Under the pieces are notes generated by a model, which saw nothing but the letters and a program-made list of their open reading frames with translations, was not told where the DNA came from and made no database searches. Positions 1 through 12,365 of a stretch of 64,000 nt of DNA are shown here, piece after piece. The position numbers and the translations under genes are program-made. The stretch's first letter is position 1. The number at the start of each line of letters is the position of its first letter. The stretch is taken from positions 5,187,556 to 5,251,555 of the forward strand of contig RPFO01000080.1 in assembly GCA_009746045.1 (NCBI GenBank), written 5' to 3'. The stretch comes from Mesostigma viride (lineage: Eukaryota; Streptophyta; Mesostigmatophyceae; Mesostigmatales; Mesostigmataceae).

Positions 1-3000
1 CGGGCATCGCAGCGTGGGATCCCGCAGCCCGGCGTGTCAGGGGCAAGAGCCGTCGTCTCCCGTTTCGCCAACTCGTTATTCACGGCGCTTTCACCACTTG
101 GACCGCCAGGGACCTTCCAGGTGGGCGAGCACGCGGGCGGCAGGCACAGCGCGGACCGCAGGTCATCATCCGAGATCAAGTCGTCGCCACAGCCGTGGAG
201 GTCAGCACCCAGGTCGGCGCCCAGGTCGTTGAAAAACTCGCCCGAGTCCCCGCCAAATTGACCCAGGGACGCCGAGATCTGCTCCCTGGGGGACCCTGGA
301 GAGGGCACCCAGGCGCGCGTCCACTGGCTATCCTTATCGGCCGCGTCCCAGCTGTCAAATAGCCACGTGGGGGCTAGATCAGCGGCGGCAGAGTTAACGG
401 CGGCCTTGCTATGGGGCGCCACTGCCGAGCTTGTTTGGGGGTTTCCGGCCTTGTCCGGAGGTGTCCCTGCGGTGGCAAGATTGGCCTTGTGCTGGGGTAT
501 CTCTGCAGCACTGGAAGAAGGGAGTTTCGTGCTAGCCTGGGTAGAGCCCTCGCCAGAGGGGGCTGCGTTGCCTGCCGATTGTTGCTCCGGCTTGCCCAGA
601 GAGATCTCGCTAGGCACAAAGGAGGGTTGGTTGCTGCCGTGGTTGGGCACAGCATCGCTTCCACCGTCGTTGTTGTTGGCAGGCGGGCGACTGCGGTCGT
701 CCCGCCTGTCGTCCATCACCGCCCCACTGCCCGGCATGCCAGTGTTTCCACCCCAGTGCTGCCACCCCTCTGCCCTCATACCAGCCGTCGTCATGCCACC
801 ACCACCAGCAGCGGACCGGTCGCCAGCTGGACACGGATTGACCATGCCGGCCAGGCATGGGGGAGAAGCCAGACCGATGTTATTGGCGACGTTTGCTGCC
901 TTGTTCTTGTGGCCGCCCCCAACCACGCCGCGAAATGTCGGAATACTGCCAGCATTCATGATGCCACCGGCGCTCATGAGAGGATTCTCCAAACCCGCAA
1001 GAGGCTTTCCCGCAGCTGGACCACCAGGTACCGAGGAGGGCGCCTTGCCCTTACTTGCAGGCGCACTGGCCCCCACCGCAGCAATACCACCACCACCGAC
1101 TGCGCCACTTCCACCCGCACTGCCACCAACTGCACTGCTACCGACCGCGCTTCCATCGACCGGAGCAGCTTTAGCGGCAGGGCCTACAGGAGCACCCACA
1201 CTGCCCACCGTGCCACCCATACGAGAAACCGCATGGCTGGTAGGAGCCCCCCCCTCTTTCTGCTGCATCGCGACCGCAGGTCTTGAGGGCGCCTTTGGCC
1301 CAGCAGATGACTTTCCAAAAGCTAAAGCCTTTGAACCTCCAGAAGATGCCTTCCCATTGGCCCCTACCCCCTGTCTCCCCGGGGTAGCACCCTGAGGGCA
1401 CCCAGCCACGCGGGCGGCATTCCCACCAGCCGATGTAACCTCATGAACAGATGGGGGGGCACCGCCCATGTGGGTGGGTGGGCCTGGTGGTGGCTTCATT
1501 CCCCCCTTCACAGCAGCTCCCCCACTGGTAACTTGGCCACTCGCGGTCTTCCCTTGCTTTCCCCTGCTCTTGGCCTGAGCTGTGCCGCTCTTGGCCTGAG
1601 CTGCCCCGCCCTTGGCCTGAGCTGCCCAGCCCTTGGCTGTGGTTGTATCGTTGTTGGCATGAATCCCCCCGCCCTTGACCTGGTTTGCCTCGTTCCTGAC
1701 CGCAGGGTTGACCTCATTCTTTACTTGGCTCCCTCCCCCACTCCTGACCGGGTTGATTACCTCGTTCCTGACTGGGTTCCCTCCCACACTATTGACTTGG
1801 TGCCCCTCGTTCTTGTCTTGTGGTCCCTGAGGTCGCAGGCAGGAGGTGGCCCTGGGTGCGGGTCGGTCGGTACTTGGTCGGCGGACTAGAGGGGGCGAGT
1901 GGGGGCGTGCCGCTGTGTCCGGGAGCACACCGCAACGCACCATGCCGCCTCCACAGCTGCACACGCGTTTGTGCAAGAAGCAGGAATACCCTACCAGCGA
2001 ACCGTTAAAATGATTTGTAATAAAAAATAATATAAAAAAATAACACCCTAGTACGAGCGAACCATTGTGAGCAGAGCTGCTGTAGTTTCAAAAAGGGGAA
2101 AATGGAGCATCCTACAACGAGGGAAAGCGAAACCAGAGTATTTATAGCCATCCGTTGCAAGGTCAGCAGTCAGGGACAACAGACCCGCAGTGTACACAGC
2201 AGATAGATACGGCAAACTGAAACCACAGTGTACCCAGCAGATAGATACGGCAAACTGGAACCATAGTGTACCCAGCAGATAGGTACGGCAAACTGGAACC
2301 ATAGTGTACCCAGCAGATAGATACGGGAAACTGGAACCATAGTGTACCCAGCAGATAGATACGGGAAACTGGAACCATAGTGTACCCAGCAGATAGATAC
2401 GGGAAACTGGAACCATAGTGTACCCAGCAGATAGATACGGGAAACTGGAACCATAGTGTACCCAGCAGATAGATACGGGAAACTGGAACCATAGTGTACC
2501 CAGCAGATAGATACGGGAAACTGGAACCATAGTGTACCCAGCAGATAGATACGGGAAACTGGAACCATAGTGTACCCAGCAGATAGATACGGGAAACTGG
2601 AACATGGGCATCCCACATCCAGGCAAAGCAAAAGGGCTGGCATCCCACATCCAGGCAAAGCAAAAGCGCTTGTCCACTAAGACTCTCTTTAATCCGAGCA
2701 CTTGGTACGAGCGAGCCACCAAATATACAACCACTTTCCTGCCATTTCACGCCCTGCCCTTTCGCTTCCTGCCCTTTTATGCCCTGCACGCCTACACCCC
2801 CTGATCCCAGGGTGTCACATTAGGCACAAAATGCCTGGAACTTGGCATGCTCAGTGTTGCATTAAGCCAGCTAGTCCTTTACGTGACTTTCATCGAGGCC
2901 ATTAAGGATGGATAAAAAGGCACAAATAGAGGAGGAAACTGTGAAAGCCAGCCTTGCGAATTCCCTTGACATACCTAGGTCACACGACGCCCATATGAAC

Positions 3001-6000
3001 AGGAACGTCTATCTAGAAAACCCACCTGGAAGGGGCCGCCTGGGACGTGACCGGGCATGGGACCAGCCTGGAGAGTGCCGAGTCGCCCGCCACCCCCCCC
3101 TCCTCCATAACCCCCTGACCACCGTCCCTATCCACCACGTCATCCCCATTATTTCCATCGCTCTCGTACTGCTGATTGTTCTCATAGAGCACATTGTTAC
3201 GGCTCACGTACGGCCCATCCCTATGGCCCAAGTACTGCCCGGGATCATTCTGGCCGGCGTAATGCATGCCGGTACGATGGCCCAGCCTCAACTGGTGCCG
3301 CCGGTCATACGCGGGCGAAGCAGAGTCCCGATCGGAACAACAGCCGCCCCCCTGCTCGCCCTCGCTGCCTCCGCTCAGGCTGCTGGTCACTGTGTTGTTG
3401 GTGGCGGCGGCACCGGGGTCACAATCCAGGACCTCCCGGGAGCTCACGGCGGGGGGATCCCGGCGGGGGGGCCGCTTGGGCGTCGCCTCCACGCTGCCCT
3501 CATCAGCGACCTGAGAGACTTGGGCCGTGTCATGAGCCGGATCACTATCACCCGTGTCATCAGTCATGCCATGAGCCGGGTTTACAACAGCCACGTTGCC
3601 AGCTGCGCCTGCATGAGCCAGATAGATGTCGGCCGTGTTGTCGGCCATGGTGTCACCCGCATCGTGAGGCGCCATGCTGTGGACCATATTTGCAACTGCA
3701 TCGATGGGAACTGTTGTGGCATCCTCAACCACGGTATGAGCCGTGCTGTGACCTGTCCCATGAGCCGCGAGAGACCCACCCGCCGGCCAGGAAATATCCA
3801 TGGGGGCAGACCCTTTAGGCAAGATGGCCCTGTTGAGTTCAATCACAATCTCACACACCATGTCGGCGGGACCCATGTCAACCTTCATACCCGCTGGAGC
3901 TGCAGCATCGGCCTGGGCCTCATCACGTGTGCTAAATTTGGCCTCGTCACGTGTGCTAGTTTCAGCATCGCTGCCACCCATCGTCCTTGATGGCCCTTGG
4001 TGGTCGGTGACCGTGCCATTCCGGGCGTTGTCCGGAGCCTGGTCTCCGCCAAGTGTCTGGGCTTGACCAAATGGTTGCATTCGAGCAAGCGACTTGGCTT
4101 GGTCAAGCTGCATTGCATCCCCCTCGCTAGCGTCACTACCTCTCGTGGCCAGCTGGCACTGCGGATAAGGCCCATCCACACCAGGGACGCTAGAACTAGC
4201 ATTATTGCCTTGTGAGGCAATCACATTGTTGGCGTGCCGGCGGCCCTGGGTGGCCTGCTGTGGAGTTGGGGGCAGAGCTAGTTGGGGGCTTGGTGACGGC
4301 CGTGCTGGCGTGGGTGTTGAGGATGGTGCTGGTGCATGGCCCCGCAACTGTGGAGACGCAAACTTGCTGGGCGTGTGCTGGGTGCTGGCTTTCTTGGAGG
4401 GAGGGCCTGCAGCATGAAATAGTAAATTTAGGCAAAACTACGTTTTGGTGAGGTGATAATTGGTATTTCAAAGCAATCAACAAGGCAGCACCATGCGCAC
4501 TCCAATGATAAACCAAGGCAATGCGAAGTGCTGGCATGTTACTTCAGAACAGTAAACAAGGCGCAGCCCGACACGCACGTGTCACTTGGGTTTATGTCAT
4601 GGGCCCACAATCCGCAGTGGTAAGTGGTAATAAGCTCTCCGCTACTAGGGCTTCTGACTAGGGCTTCTGACCGAAATTGTTAACGTTTTGCAGGGGTTGG
4701 AAACGATGAAAGGTTAGCATTGGGCTTATTCCCAGCTACGTCCAGAAAAAGCTATGATGCTGTATAAAGCCCGAGGATTTAGGCCGTAAAATTGCATCAC
4801 TGCGGCTTTGCATGGCAACCCCTTTGACAGGAAGCCGCAGGCGTGCACGCCAGCCTGCATCAAAGGCTGAGGTAGCAGCTGCATCCAGACCGCACACGCA
4901 TGATGGCCCACAGTCCACCCACCCAATAGCAAAGTCATGCCCAACTGACGTACAAAGTCGCAGACACACACATGCACACACACATGCACTCACACATGCA
5001 CTCACACATGCACTCACACATGCGCACACACGCAGCACTAGCCTACCTAGGCTCGGATGACAGCCACGACCCTGCATATCCTCTTTGGATGTGCTTATTC
5101 ACGGCCAAGGAAGCGACGTTTACGATACCTGGCTGGACCACTACTATACATGTACGATATATCGCAGCACGTCCCTAGCTTTGCTGGGATTACATCGCAC
5201 CAGCGGAACTGACATGGCCTACTCCCAACAAAAAGACAATTGAACCAGCAAGGAAACAAAAAGTATTTTATACAAGTACATTTTTAAAATAAAAATATAT
5301 ACATCAGTACCTTGCACAGACCCAGCGGCACGTGCCGGGCCTCGCCGCCTCCCTACTACACATTCAGTCATTCACAATCACTCAGTCCCGTGCCACCGTT
5401 GGGGGAGTCATGAGACTTTGCAAAGAAGCATAACTTTACTGGACTGGCGCGGCTACAAGTGGGGGCCCAATCGCGTCCGCATAGCAAAGGATACCTTATA
5501 CAAAATTCCTCAAAGCCAACTGTAGTATCTTTGACAGGTCGGGGCCCCGCTACCCCTCTCCCCCCCCCACGAAACAACCGCCCCCCCCCCACAAATCATA
5601 CCTTAGACAGGATTGGCAACGAACGGACACGACGGACCCCTTTCAACTAAAACACATTGCCTTGCCGAATTCTCTTACAAAAAGAACATAATCTAAGTAC
5701 CCGTTGCAGGTGTGGCCGCAAACGGGCCCCATGATAGGCGCCCCTATCAGCACGACGCTTACAACCTTACAAAAAGACCCAATCGAACTACCTTGCGCAG
5801 GCTCGGGGGCCGATGGGCCGATTTATCAATTATGAGCACATAGGCTGCGCGATGTGGGCTGATTGGCACCCCTATTATTACCACACCTTACAAAGTTCAA
5901 TACGACAAGAACCCAATCAAAGTACCTAGAGCAGGCTCGGCATCGGATGGCCCCGACCGCACTGAGCTTGTGGGTGTCGCGCTCGTGATTGCGGCGCCAT

Positions 6001-7257
6001 GTGGCGCGCTGGCGTTCGCCGTCCTTCGCTTCTTGGGCACGGGCGTGTCGGGCTGCAGGCGCGCGCCGTCAGGGTCGTCCCCCACGCGGCTGGTGTTACT
6101 GGCCTGTCTCGATGGGGTGCATGTGCAGTGGGAGATGCATGGAAGCACGCTCATTGGGAAAGGTATCTGCAAGTGTATTGTGAAACCTGATGTGAATTAT
6201 ACACGCAACTGCATGGAAGTAGGCGAATTGCGAAACATAATGAGAAGCACATTAATTAACTTGGTGAGCCCACAAAATGGGGGGTGACTTCCAACCGTAT
6301 TGGTCATGGTTTGATGCACCCGTTGAACTATGTGTGCTAACAAGGGAAATGAGGTGGACCCCCCCATGCCAAACGATTGAAGTGGGATCACCCACCAGGG
6401 TGCAAGGAACGCCATGCACAATGCTAGTGTCTACAACGGCAACCAGCCATGAACTAGAGTAGAGGTCCATGAATGCCCGCTGCAATTAGATACTGCACCG
6501 CACGGATGCCACAGTAACTTCATAAGAAACAGGTCAATGGCTAAGGTACCATTGCTAGGGATAACCTACTCATTGCTACCACAATGATCAGCAGGAGGGC
6601 TTGAGGTCAAACAACAAACATCATCACGCAGCTTCACTTCTCCAGCCGTGCCAGAAGCATTTTCCTTTCTTATTATTATGGCCTTCTGGATCAAACAAGC
6701 ATCAGATTGCAGGACCAGCAGGCAGCCAACCATTATACCTTGTTACGGCCAGAGTCTTGTGAGCGTGTCTCCACAAGCTGGTCGCTTGGTTGCAGGAAGG
6801 TGTAGAAACCGGGCATCTCGTAACTGGAAGCCTTGGCATACGCGGGGTAAAACAACGCGTGTCCAGCGATTCCCGGCCCAAAAATTAAAGGGTCCTCGCT
6901 GGGTAGGTTGTTGTAATTAGTTGCGCCATTTCGAAGTACCGGCAACTGGGCATCTGCAGGTCCAGTCACAAACTGGCCAGCTGCGGCAGCAGCAGCTTTG
7001 GCGGCCACCTTGGCGTCGTGTTTTTTCTGTTTGCAACTGCGGGCATACGCTGCAGTCCGACGCTGCGTTTCCCGTTTCTTAGACATTGCTGTTGGAGGGC
7101 TCGCATCATCAGACGCTGACCTGGGCTCCGCTTCAGGAGACAGAAGACGGGCGTAGTCAAAGCTGCCGTCATCCCACCCTTGCGCTTCGGAGCCGCCGGG
7201 TGGCACTCGCGACGTAATCTCTTGCATGTATATAGGCACGCTGTCAAGGATGATCAT
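1..7257 (-). CDS. Large low-complexity nuclear-type protein, unknown function (partial, runs off left edge)
   Basis: Four exons can be joined with matching phase: 7257-6739, 6103-5926, 4406-3026 and 1851 to the window edge (about 1,310 codons, 3' end missing). The ATG at 7257 has an in-frame TAG three codons upstream, which fixes the start. Exon 1 contains a basic stretch (KKRETQRRTAAYARSCKQKK, about residues 59-78) that loosely recalls a bZIP basic region but lacks its Asn and has no leucine zipper after it. Exon 2 has a KKRR nuclear-localisation-like motif. Exons 3 and 4 are rich in Ala, Gly, Ser, Thr and Asn, with AAQAKGG-type repeats near 1570-1640 and an acidic, aromatic segment (TWLFDSWDAADKD) near 300-370. 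The frame is open over the whole of 1-1851. I do not recognise the family. A nuclear regulatory protein is an inference from composition only. Phase agreement across three introns makes the model fairly secure. Confidence 0.62.
2200..2602. repeat. 38-bp minisatellite, about 10 copies, inside intron 3 of the left-edge gene
   Basis: Tandem units of cagcagatagatacgggaaa plus 18 further bases repeat with a 38-bp period. The left-most units differ by a few substitutions and the rest are nearly identical. Because 38 is not a multiple of 3, three copies make a 114-nt open unit, which creates spurious long ORFs. The array lies in the intron between exons 4406-3026 and 1851-1. Confidence 0.9.
4960..5035. 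repeat. CA-rich microsatellite (cactcacacatg units)
   Basis: Imperfect CA-rich repeats with cactcacacatg units lie inside the intron between exons 2 and 3 of the left-edge gene. They produce spurious His/Thr-rich ORFs. Confidence 0.8.
5040..5925. repeat. Degenerate copies of the exon 2 donor edge (echo array)
   Basis: The exon 2 end (plus-strand reading agtacctagagcaggctcgg at 5921-5940) recurs downstream in the intron. Copies lie near 5788 (ctaccttgcgcaggctcggg, then a similar gccgatgggccg), 5697, 5597, 5304 and 5045. Spacing is roughly 90-100 bp between the closer copies. The surrounding caaaaagacccaatcgaac text is also shared, so the unit spans both exon edge and intron. Confidence 0.6.
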
Positions 7258-7272
7258 GTACGTCTAGTTGCC

Positions 7273-7280
7273 TGACGTCA
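7273..7280. promoter_or_regulatory. CRE-like palindrome TGACGTCA upstream of the start codon
   Basis: A perfect 8-bp TGACGTCA palindrome lies 16 bp upstream of the ATG at 7257. This is the classical site for CREB/ATF and plant TGA-type bZIP factors. Its position is promoter- or leader-proximal; function is not shown. Confidence 0.3.
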
Positions 7281-9540
7281 AGTCTGCATGCCGTGGAAAG
7301 ACGCAGTAGGGAACAGGCAAAGCAGCCGACAAACTGCGCTCAATTGCACACAACTCACTAGTGCAGTCGGGCGCGGTCGCGGGGCGCGTCGACGCAATTA
7401 ATTAAGAGGCAGGGCGTCCGGGCGTTGCAGCTAGATGTATATTTGTATATATATCGATCGTATCTACGCGGCAATCATGAAGACTAGCACGACTGATACG
7501 ACGTGAAACGAACCAATTAAACAGATTGCTTCTCCCAGGATTGCCGAGTAAAGCCGCCGCACGTCCAATGGCAGGATGTGCCCTGCATGAGCCACGAAAG
7601 AAGGCCGAGTATGTATATGGTCATTAACTACAGCGCGTGGCTCCGCATGACGTGACAATATGTGTACATGCAAGTACAGGCGGAATACGTCCCGGCCCAA
7701 CTGTTTTTGCACCATATGCATGCGCACTCCGATCGATCCTGCTAACGCTTTCTAAGGACGCACCGCACTATCCTGCGCAAAAGCCCTTTAATTTCGCAAG
7801 AATGAAAATGGGCATGGTCAGCTGCACTCTTCCGAACTCACACGTCACTCACCTCCAATTAATAATGGTTATATATACCGATCGCGACTCAGCTGCAGCA
7901 GTGTACCGATCACCGCACACGCGGTCAGGAAAACATCCTCTTGCGGGCACCCAACCTCCGGCACACCAAAGTAGAAAGCAAACCGTGCATGTCGTGGCTG
8001 TATATGGCTAAAGTGCGTCCGCCGACCAAAATTACACCTGCATGGAAGCGGGAACGGGGAGCAAATAAAAGCGACTGTCAAAACGTTGAGGGTAGGCCGA
8101 CGATATCCTCAAATATCAACTTGACACTTGACAGTCGGCACAGGACGCCAGCGACGGTTCGCTAGCCACAAACCGCAACGTGGCGTGCAGCGAACACGCG
8201 CCAATGATTTTGATTGGTTTTGCGTGGACAAGAATGATGGCAGGCGTTGTTCGACGCCTTTGACGCCACATGCCAATGCGCTGGCACACCAGCCTTTGGA
8301 CGGAACTACGGGCGGAGCGGAGGCGGGAGATGGAAGTTCTGAACCGACGCTCGCTGAAATCCGGTGATGCCCTAGCAACGGCCAACAGCGTTCAGCTCGC
8401 CCTCTGCTACTCCAAAAATTTGACGTTGAAGCAAGGTCGAAGAAATATGCTTTGCGAGAACCGGCTGGCGAGATCAAGTACATGAACTGCACGAATTCTT
8501 ACCCCAACACCAGCAGAATAGGTAATCGAGAAAGGCAGGTCTTTCCTCTTTTTCTGCACTAGCTAGTGTTCCTGCAATGCCCAGCTGTTTGTCACGAGGA
8601 AAAGAAGGGCACCACTAGCTAGCGGCCAATGCAAGGCCCGACCGGCCGCCTCCGGCATGCCCCGTCTTGCGCATGCGCATGACGCGCGCGCTGCCCGCGT
8701 CTGCAATTAGCAATGTGTTTGGTGGAAGCGTGCAATGCAGGGAATCACCTCTTTGAAACGCCAGGGAGTTTGATAAGCACACGAACTAACAAGTTGTTTT
8801 CAAACTTCAGCCCGGGCAGTCCGACATTTGCAAGCTATAGACTATTAGACTTGTACGTTATATCCGCCGTTATGACGTGTTGGTTAATGAGTAACCCTAA
8901 TAGACATGAGGGTCAAGGTTAGGCATTTATTACTGAGGTCTGAGGGTCGTCTCGCAGCATCTTCGGCTGAGGCTGCCCGCGGAGGATCGAGTCGAGGCTG
9001 TGAACGAATGTAAAGGGTAATTGGCTTTTTGCGAGACATTAGGTACGTCAGTAAATGCAGACTCAATATTAATGCCGCGCGGCGCGGCTCTGTGGCGCTC
9101 ACAGAATCGTCAATAATTAGGTAAAGGCTTGCCAGCACTGTCCGTGTTGTAGATCGTACCTGATCGAGGCAGCTGGTTGGCACAAGAGTGAAGGGGCTCA
9201 GGTATATCATATGTTTGTTTTACAGTATGACCATGTAGCTGATGTACAACAAGCTGTGTGAATATAAGCCTGGCATGGGATTTTTTACTTGTTAGCCTAT
9301 TTGCAGGAATGAATTCTTGTCATTCTACTGGTTTGATCAGGACATTTCTCGCCCTTCCCGCGTAATTTCCACCACCCTCAATAAATTCTTCTGCCTTTGG
9401 TTGCGGTTGCTGCTACATAATCCTAGACTAATTCGTCATGTATTTAGCATATTCGTCAGTTCGTCTGCATGTGCCAATCTCATGCTTCAACTGACCTGGC
9501 CCGCACAGATAAGGTAGATTAATCTAAAACTGACACGTGC
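7281..9540. other. Intergenic region without a recognised gene
   Basis: No frame here shows a recognisable domain or a splice-consistent exon series. The ORFs present are short and compositionally random. The 5' part presumably holds the promoter of the gene starting at 7257. I see no repeat shared with the rest of the window. Confidence 0.5.
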
Positions 9541-9910
9541 TTGGGACCGTTGGTTGGGGAGACGTCACGGAGCACCGAAGTGTGCACAACGGGTAGGGGG
9601 GCAGAGACCCCCCCGGCCTTCCCTAATGCCACAGGGTGCTCAATCGGACCCGTCTATCTAAACGATCTGGGGCATCGGCCCCTGTGGGTGCAATATGTCC
9701 CGTGTGAGCATTGTGCATTGCTATGGAGACGTGAGCAAACAAGCAGTGATAGACGAGGCGCATAGCTCTAGGCTGGCGGATGTCTGTTGGCTACTGGTTT
9801 ATAGGCATGCATTAATTAATTAATTAATAGACTGCGTCACGTGAGCATGCATGGCTACGTTTTACCCTGCATTGGCATGGCACTATGGGATCGGGCGATG
9901 TCCAGGTTGG
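9541..9910. repeat. Interspersed repeat R1, copy 1
   Basis: This stretch matches 52817-53160 closely over about 340 bp. Shared text includes gagcaccgaagtg, gagacccccc, cacagggtgctcaatcggac, aacgat(c/a)(c/t)ggggcat and gctatggagacgtgagcaaa. A (TTAA)n tract at 9810-9830 and the LINE 3'-UTR text gcgtcacgtgagca follow. Fragments of R1 also occur near 43790 and, inverted, near 45345. It is probably part of a LINE family. Confidence 0.8.
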
Positions 9911-9954
9911 ATCACCCAAACATGTGTGTGACTACATTGCTACCGTCTAGTCCG

Positions 9955-10215
9955 TGGGGGGCTTAATCCACAGCTGGTTGCTGACAATCAGGTCCCCGCC
10001 CCTCCAGAACACCTTGGGCTAGCTTCTTGGCGGAAGTCTTGCTTGTGGCGAGGGCCGGTACTCCGGCCACAGGCCGTGTCGCTGCTGCTGCTGAGCGGGG
10101 TTCAGGTCGTCCGGTCCAGCGTCCAGGAGAGGTCGTGCAGCTTCTAGCGGCACTTGAGGAACTTGCAGCCGCTGATCCTCATCAATGGAACGGCCGGAAG
10201 GTAAGCAGGACTGGA
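9955..10215 (-). mobile_element. LINE ORF1 fragment
   Basis: On the minus strand the frame reads like the C-terminal part of an L1-type ORF1 protein, with a DLNPAQQQQR motif. The same segment recurs at 54862-55110, where it reads DLTPAQQQQR. Both copies carry frameshifts. The fragment is followed directly by a terminal-inverted-repeat transposon at 10265. Confidence 0.55.
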
Positions 10216-10264
10216 GGGGGTGCCGCCTCGTCCCGTGAGTGGGAAAGGCGGTGCACAGCCCACG

Positions 10265-10964
10265 CAGGAGGGGGGACATCCAGCCAAAACAGCACACTCA
10301 CTCGTGTGTCCGGCGCGGCACCTCCAAACGTGGAGCGGACTCCAAAAATGTGTCCGGCGGCAGAATTTTTTCGACGGAGTGTACTCCAGTCGAAAATTTT
10401 AGGGCGTCGCGAAGAAAAATTTTGTGGAGCTAACTCCTTTTGGCGGTCCGGCGCCTGGTTTTAGGAAAGGAGTGCGCTACTGTAGTGCGCTCTGGTGATC
10501 CCGCTAGCTCGGTCAGGCGTTTGATTTGAAAGTGCAGGTGTCCGCTTCGGCCCTGCTGTACTTACAACTTACGCTGAGAACTTACCAAGTATTGGTTGAT
10601 TCTAGGAAGACGTATCGACTTTCAGGCAGGCGTCAGGTTGTTGTTGTTGATTCTGGTCAACACCGGACCTGGCGTCAGGCAATAGGCATATCGAATTTCC
10701 GCCGGCTTGACGTCATTCTTCTACTTGGAGAATATGCTAATACTATCGCTTACTAAGAGCTTCTACTAAGAGATTCTACAAAAAGTGCCACGTGTCGTAC
10801 AAGCCACGTAGCACGTAGCACACTCCCAAGTCGGTCCGGCGCAGCTTTTTGACAGACCGAGTGCACTCCAGCACTTTTCACTTTGGCTGGCGCCGGGCGG
10901 CGCGGTAGGCCAAACTCTGGAGTACGCTCATGTAAGATTTTAGGGGGGGATGTCCCCCCTCCTG
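10265..10964. mobile_element. 700-bp non-autonomous DNA transposon with 17-bp perfect TIRs
   Basis: The ends are perfect inverted repeats: CAGGAGGGGGGACATCC at 10265-10281 and its complement at 10948-10964. Both sides are flanked by CCCACG (10259-10264 and 10965-10970), a 6-bp target-site duplication. Subterminal gtccggcg and actccag motifs recur inside. No transposase is encoded. A 6-bp duplication does not fit the common 2, 3, 4, 5, 8 or 9-bp classes, so the superfamily is left open. Confidence 0.85.
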
Positions 10965-11004
10965 CCCACGCAGTTTTAATTTACCTACTAGTTCCAGTTA
11001 TAAT

Positions 11005-11125
11005 TAATTAATTAGTTATACATAGCTCGTACATCCATCCACCCCATCCCATATTCCTTTCCCTAGCTGAAGACTTATGCTCACGTGACGCAGTTATGTG
11101 CAAATTAATTAAATAATTTAGTGGC
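11005..11125 (+). mobile_element. LINE 3'-end fragment, plus orientation
   Basis: The text ccatccaccccatcccatat ... gacttatgctcacgtgacgcag is the complement of the 3'-UTR found in the minus-oriented copies at 11728, 36460, 36958, 46400 and 53225. It ends in aattaattaaataattt, a degraded TTAA tail. Another TTAA tract precedes it at 11000-11015. Confidence 0.65.
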
Positions 11126-11727
11126 CATCGGTCTGTGCCACAACGTGCACATCTGTGTCTTGTAAATTTGTGTAGATATTGGTACGTTGATGGCACTGTG
11201 GAGGGTTTACGGATAATAATCTCAGGATCCTGAGACGGATTCTGCAAAAAATCGTGTAAGAAGGTCAGTTGGTGAACATACACTGTTGGCTTACGGAGTT
11301 GTGGTTGTTGACCCCTGCTCGGCAGGTATCCTTCCACTAATAATAATAAAAAAGATAGCATAACTTTCTAGCAAAAGTTTGCAATCAGAAGTGATGGGTT
11401 CATAATCTGAATAATAATAAAAATCTGAATAGTTGTCTTTGTATTTGGCAATAACCTTCACTTGCAATCATCTTCATAATAATTTATACTGCTTCCTAGG
11501 ATGATCGATGTCAAATTGCTTGAACATTTCCGCAGCAACTTCATACAAATGCCCATCGTTGTCCCCCCCGATCAGCCCTTCGATCCAGCCATATGCAGCC
11601 CCAAACTGGTTGGCAGGCATTCTACATACATGAATATCTTGGTGATGTCACGTAGTTTAAGCCCATGCACGTGATTACATCTCTATACAGACCTATCGCC
11701 GCAAGTACCCATTATAGGGCGCTTCCT
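11126..11727. other. Intergenic region without a recognised gene
   Basis: AT-rich sequence with short random ORFs. No domain, RNA gene or repeat shared with the rest of the window was found. Confidence 0.5.
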
Positions 11728-11890
11728 GTTGGGCTATTAATTAATTAATTAATTAATAGACACGTGACTGCGTCACGTGAGCATAAGTCCTCAGTGGGAG
11801 GGGAACATGGGATGGAATGGATGGTATAAGCTATCTAGGTCCTAGTTACAGGGGTGTGGGCACCGCGGCCCGAATCGCCACACTGTTGGG
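11728..11890 (-). mobile_element. LINE 3'-end fragment with (TTAA)n tail, minus orientation
   Basis: A (TTAA)n tail at 11731-11756 is followed by the family 3'-UTR (agacacgtgactgcgtcacg and on). The copy ends near 11890 in cgcggcccgaatcgcc, so it is strongly 5'-truncated. The 11891-12365 stretch beyond it holds only short degenerate cacggatggcag-type repeats near 12055-12115 and no recognised gene. Confidence 0.75.
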
Positions 11891-12365
11891 CTATAAACCA
11901 GGCCCACTACCGAACGCTTCCTCTTATTTCTTAGTCATATAAACTTGCTCCCAACATTCCATACCGATCTTGGAAAGGTTCATCCCCGTCACATGCCCGT
12001 CACGGAGCGCTTCCTCTTGGTCGGTGACGGTGTCCGCTGATAAAAGCACAGATAACAGCACGAATGGCAGCACGGATGGCAGCACGGATGACAGCACAGA
12101 TGGCAGCACAAAGATACCAAGCCAAATACCCAGTGTCATTCACCCACCGCCACCAAGCCACAGGGACAAGGTCAATCCATGATGCATAACCAGTTGTCGA
12201 ACCCCGTCACCTAACGTCAATAAGTTTGATAACATTAGATAAGGTAGGAAAGGCCGTTAACCACGATAGGCAGGAGGCAGCGCGATGCTTGGATACTATT
12301 ATCTACCATACCAAAAATAGACGCCCAAACAGAAGTAGGCAAGCCCTGAATAAGTAAGAGACCAA

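Noticed and set aside
367-1395. Plus-strand 342-aa Ala/Pro-rich ORF
   Set aside because: The minus strand has a longer continuous frame through the same region that joins in phase with three other exons, so the plus frame is its shadow.
2200-2602. CRISPR-like array
   Set aside because: The 38-bp units are directly adjacent with no unique spacers, and the setting is eukaryotic.
2048-2789. Minus-strand frames with repeated IYLLGTLWFQFPVSICWVHY-type text
   Set aside because: Caused by the 38-bp minisatellite, whose three-copy period is divisible by three; located in an intron.
2908-3990. Plus-strand 360-aa ORF
   Set aside because: Opposite to minus-strand exon 4406-3026, which has splice sites and phase agreement.
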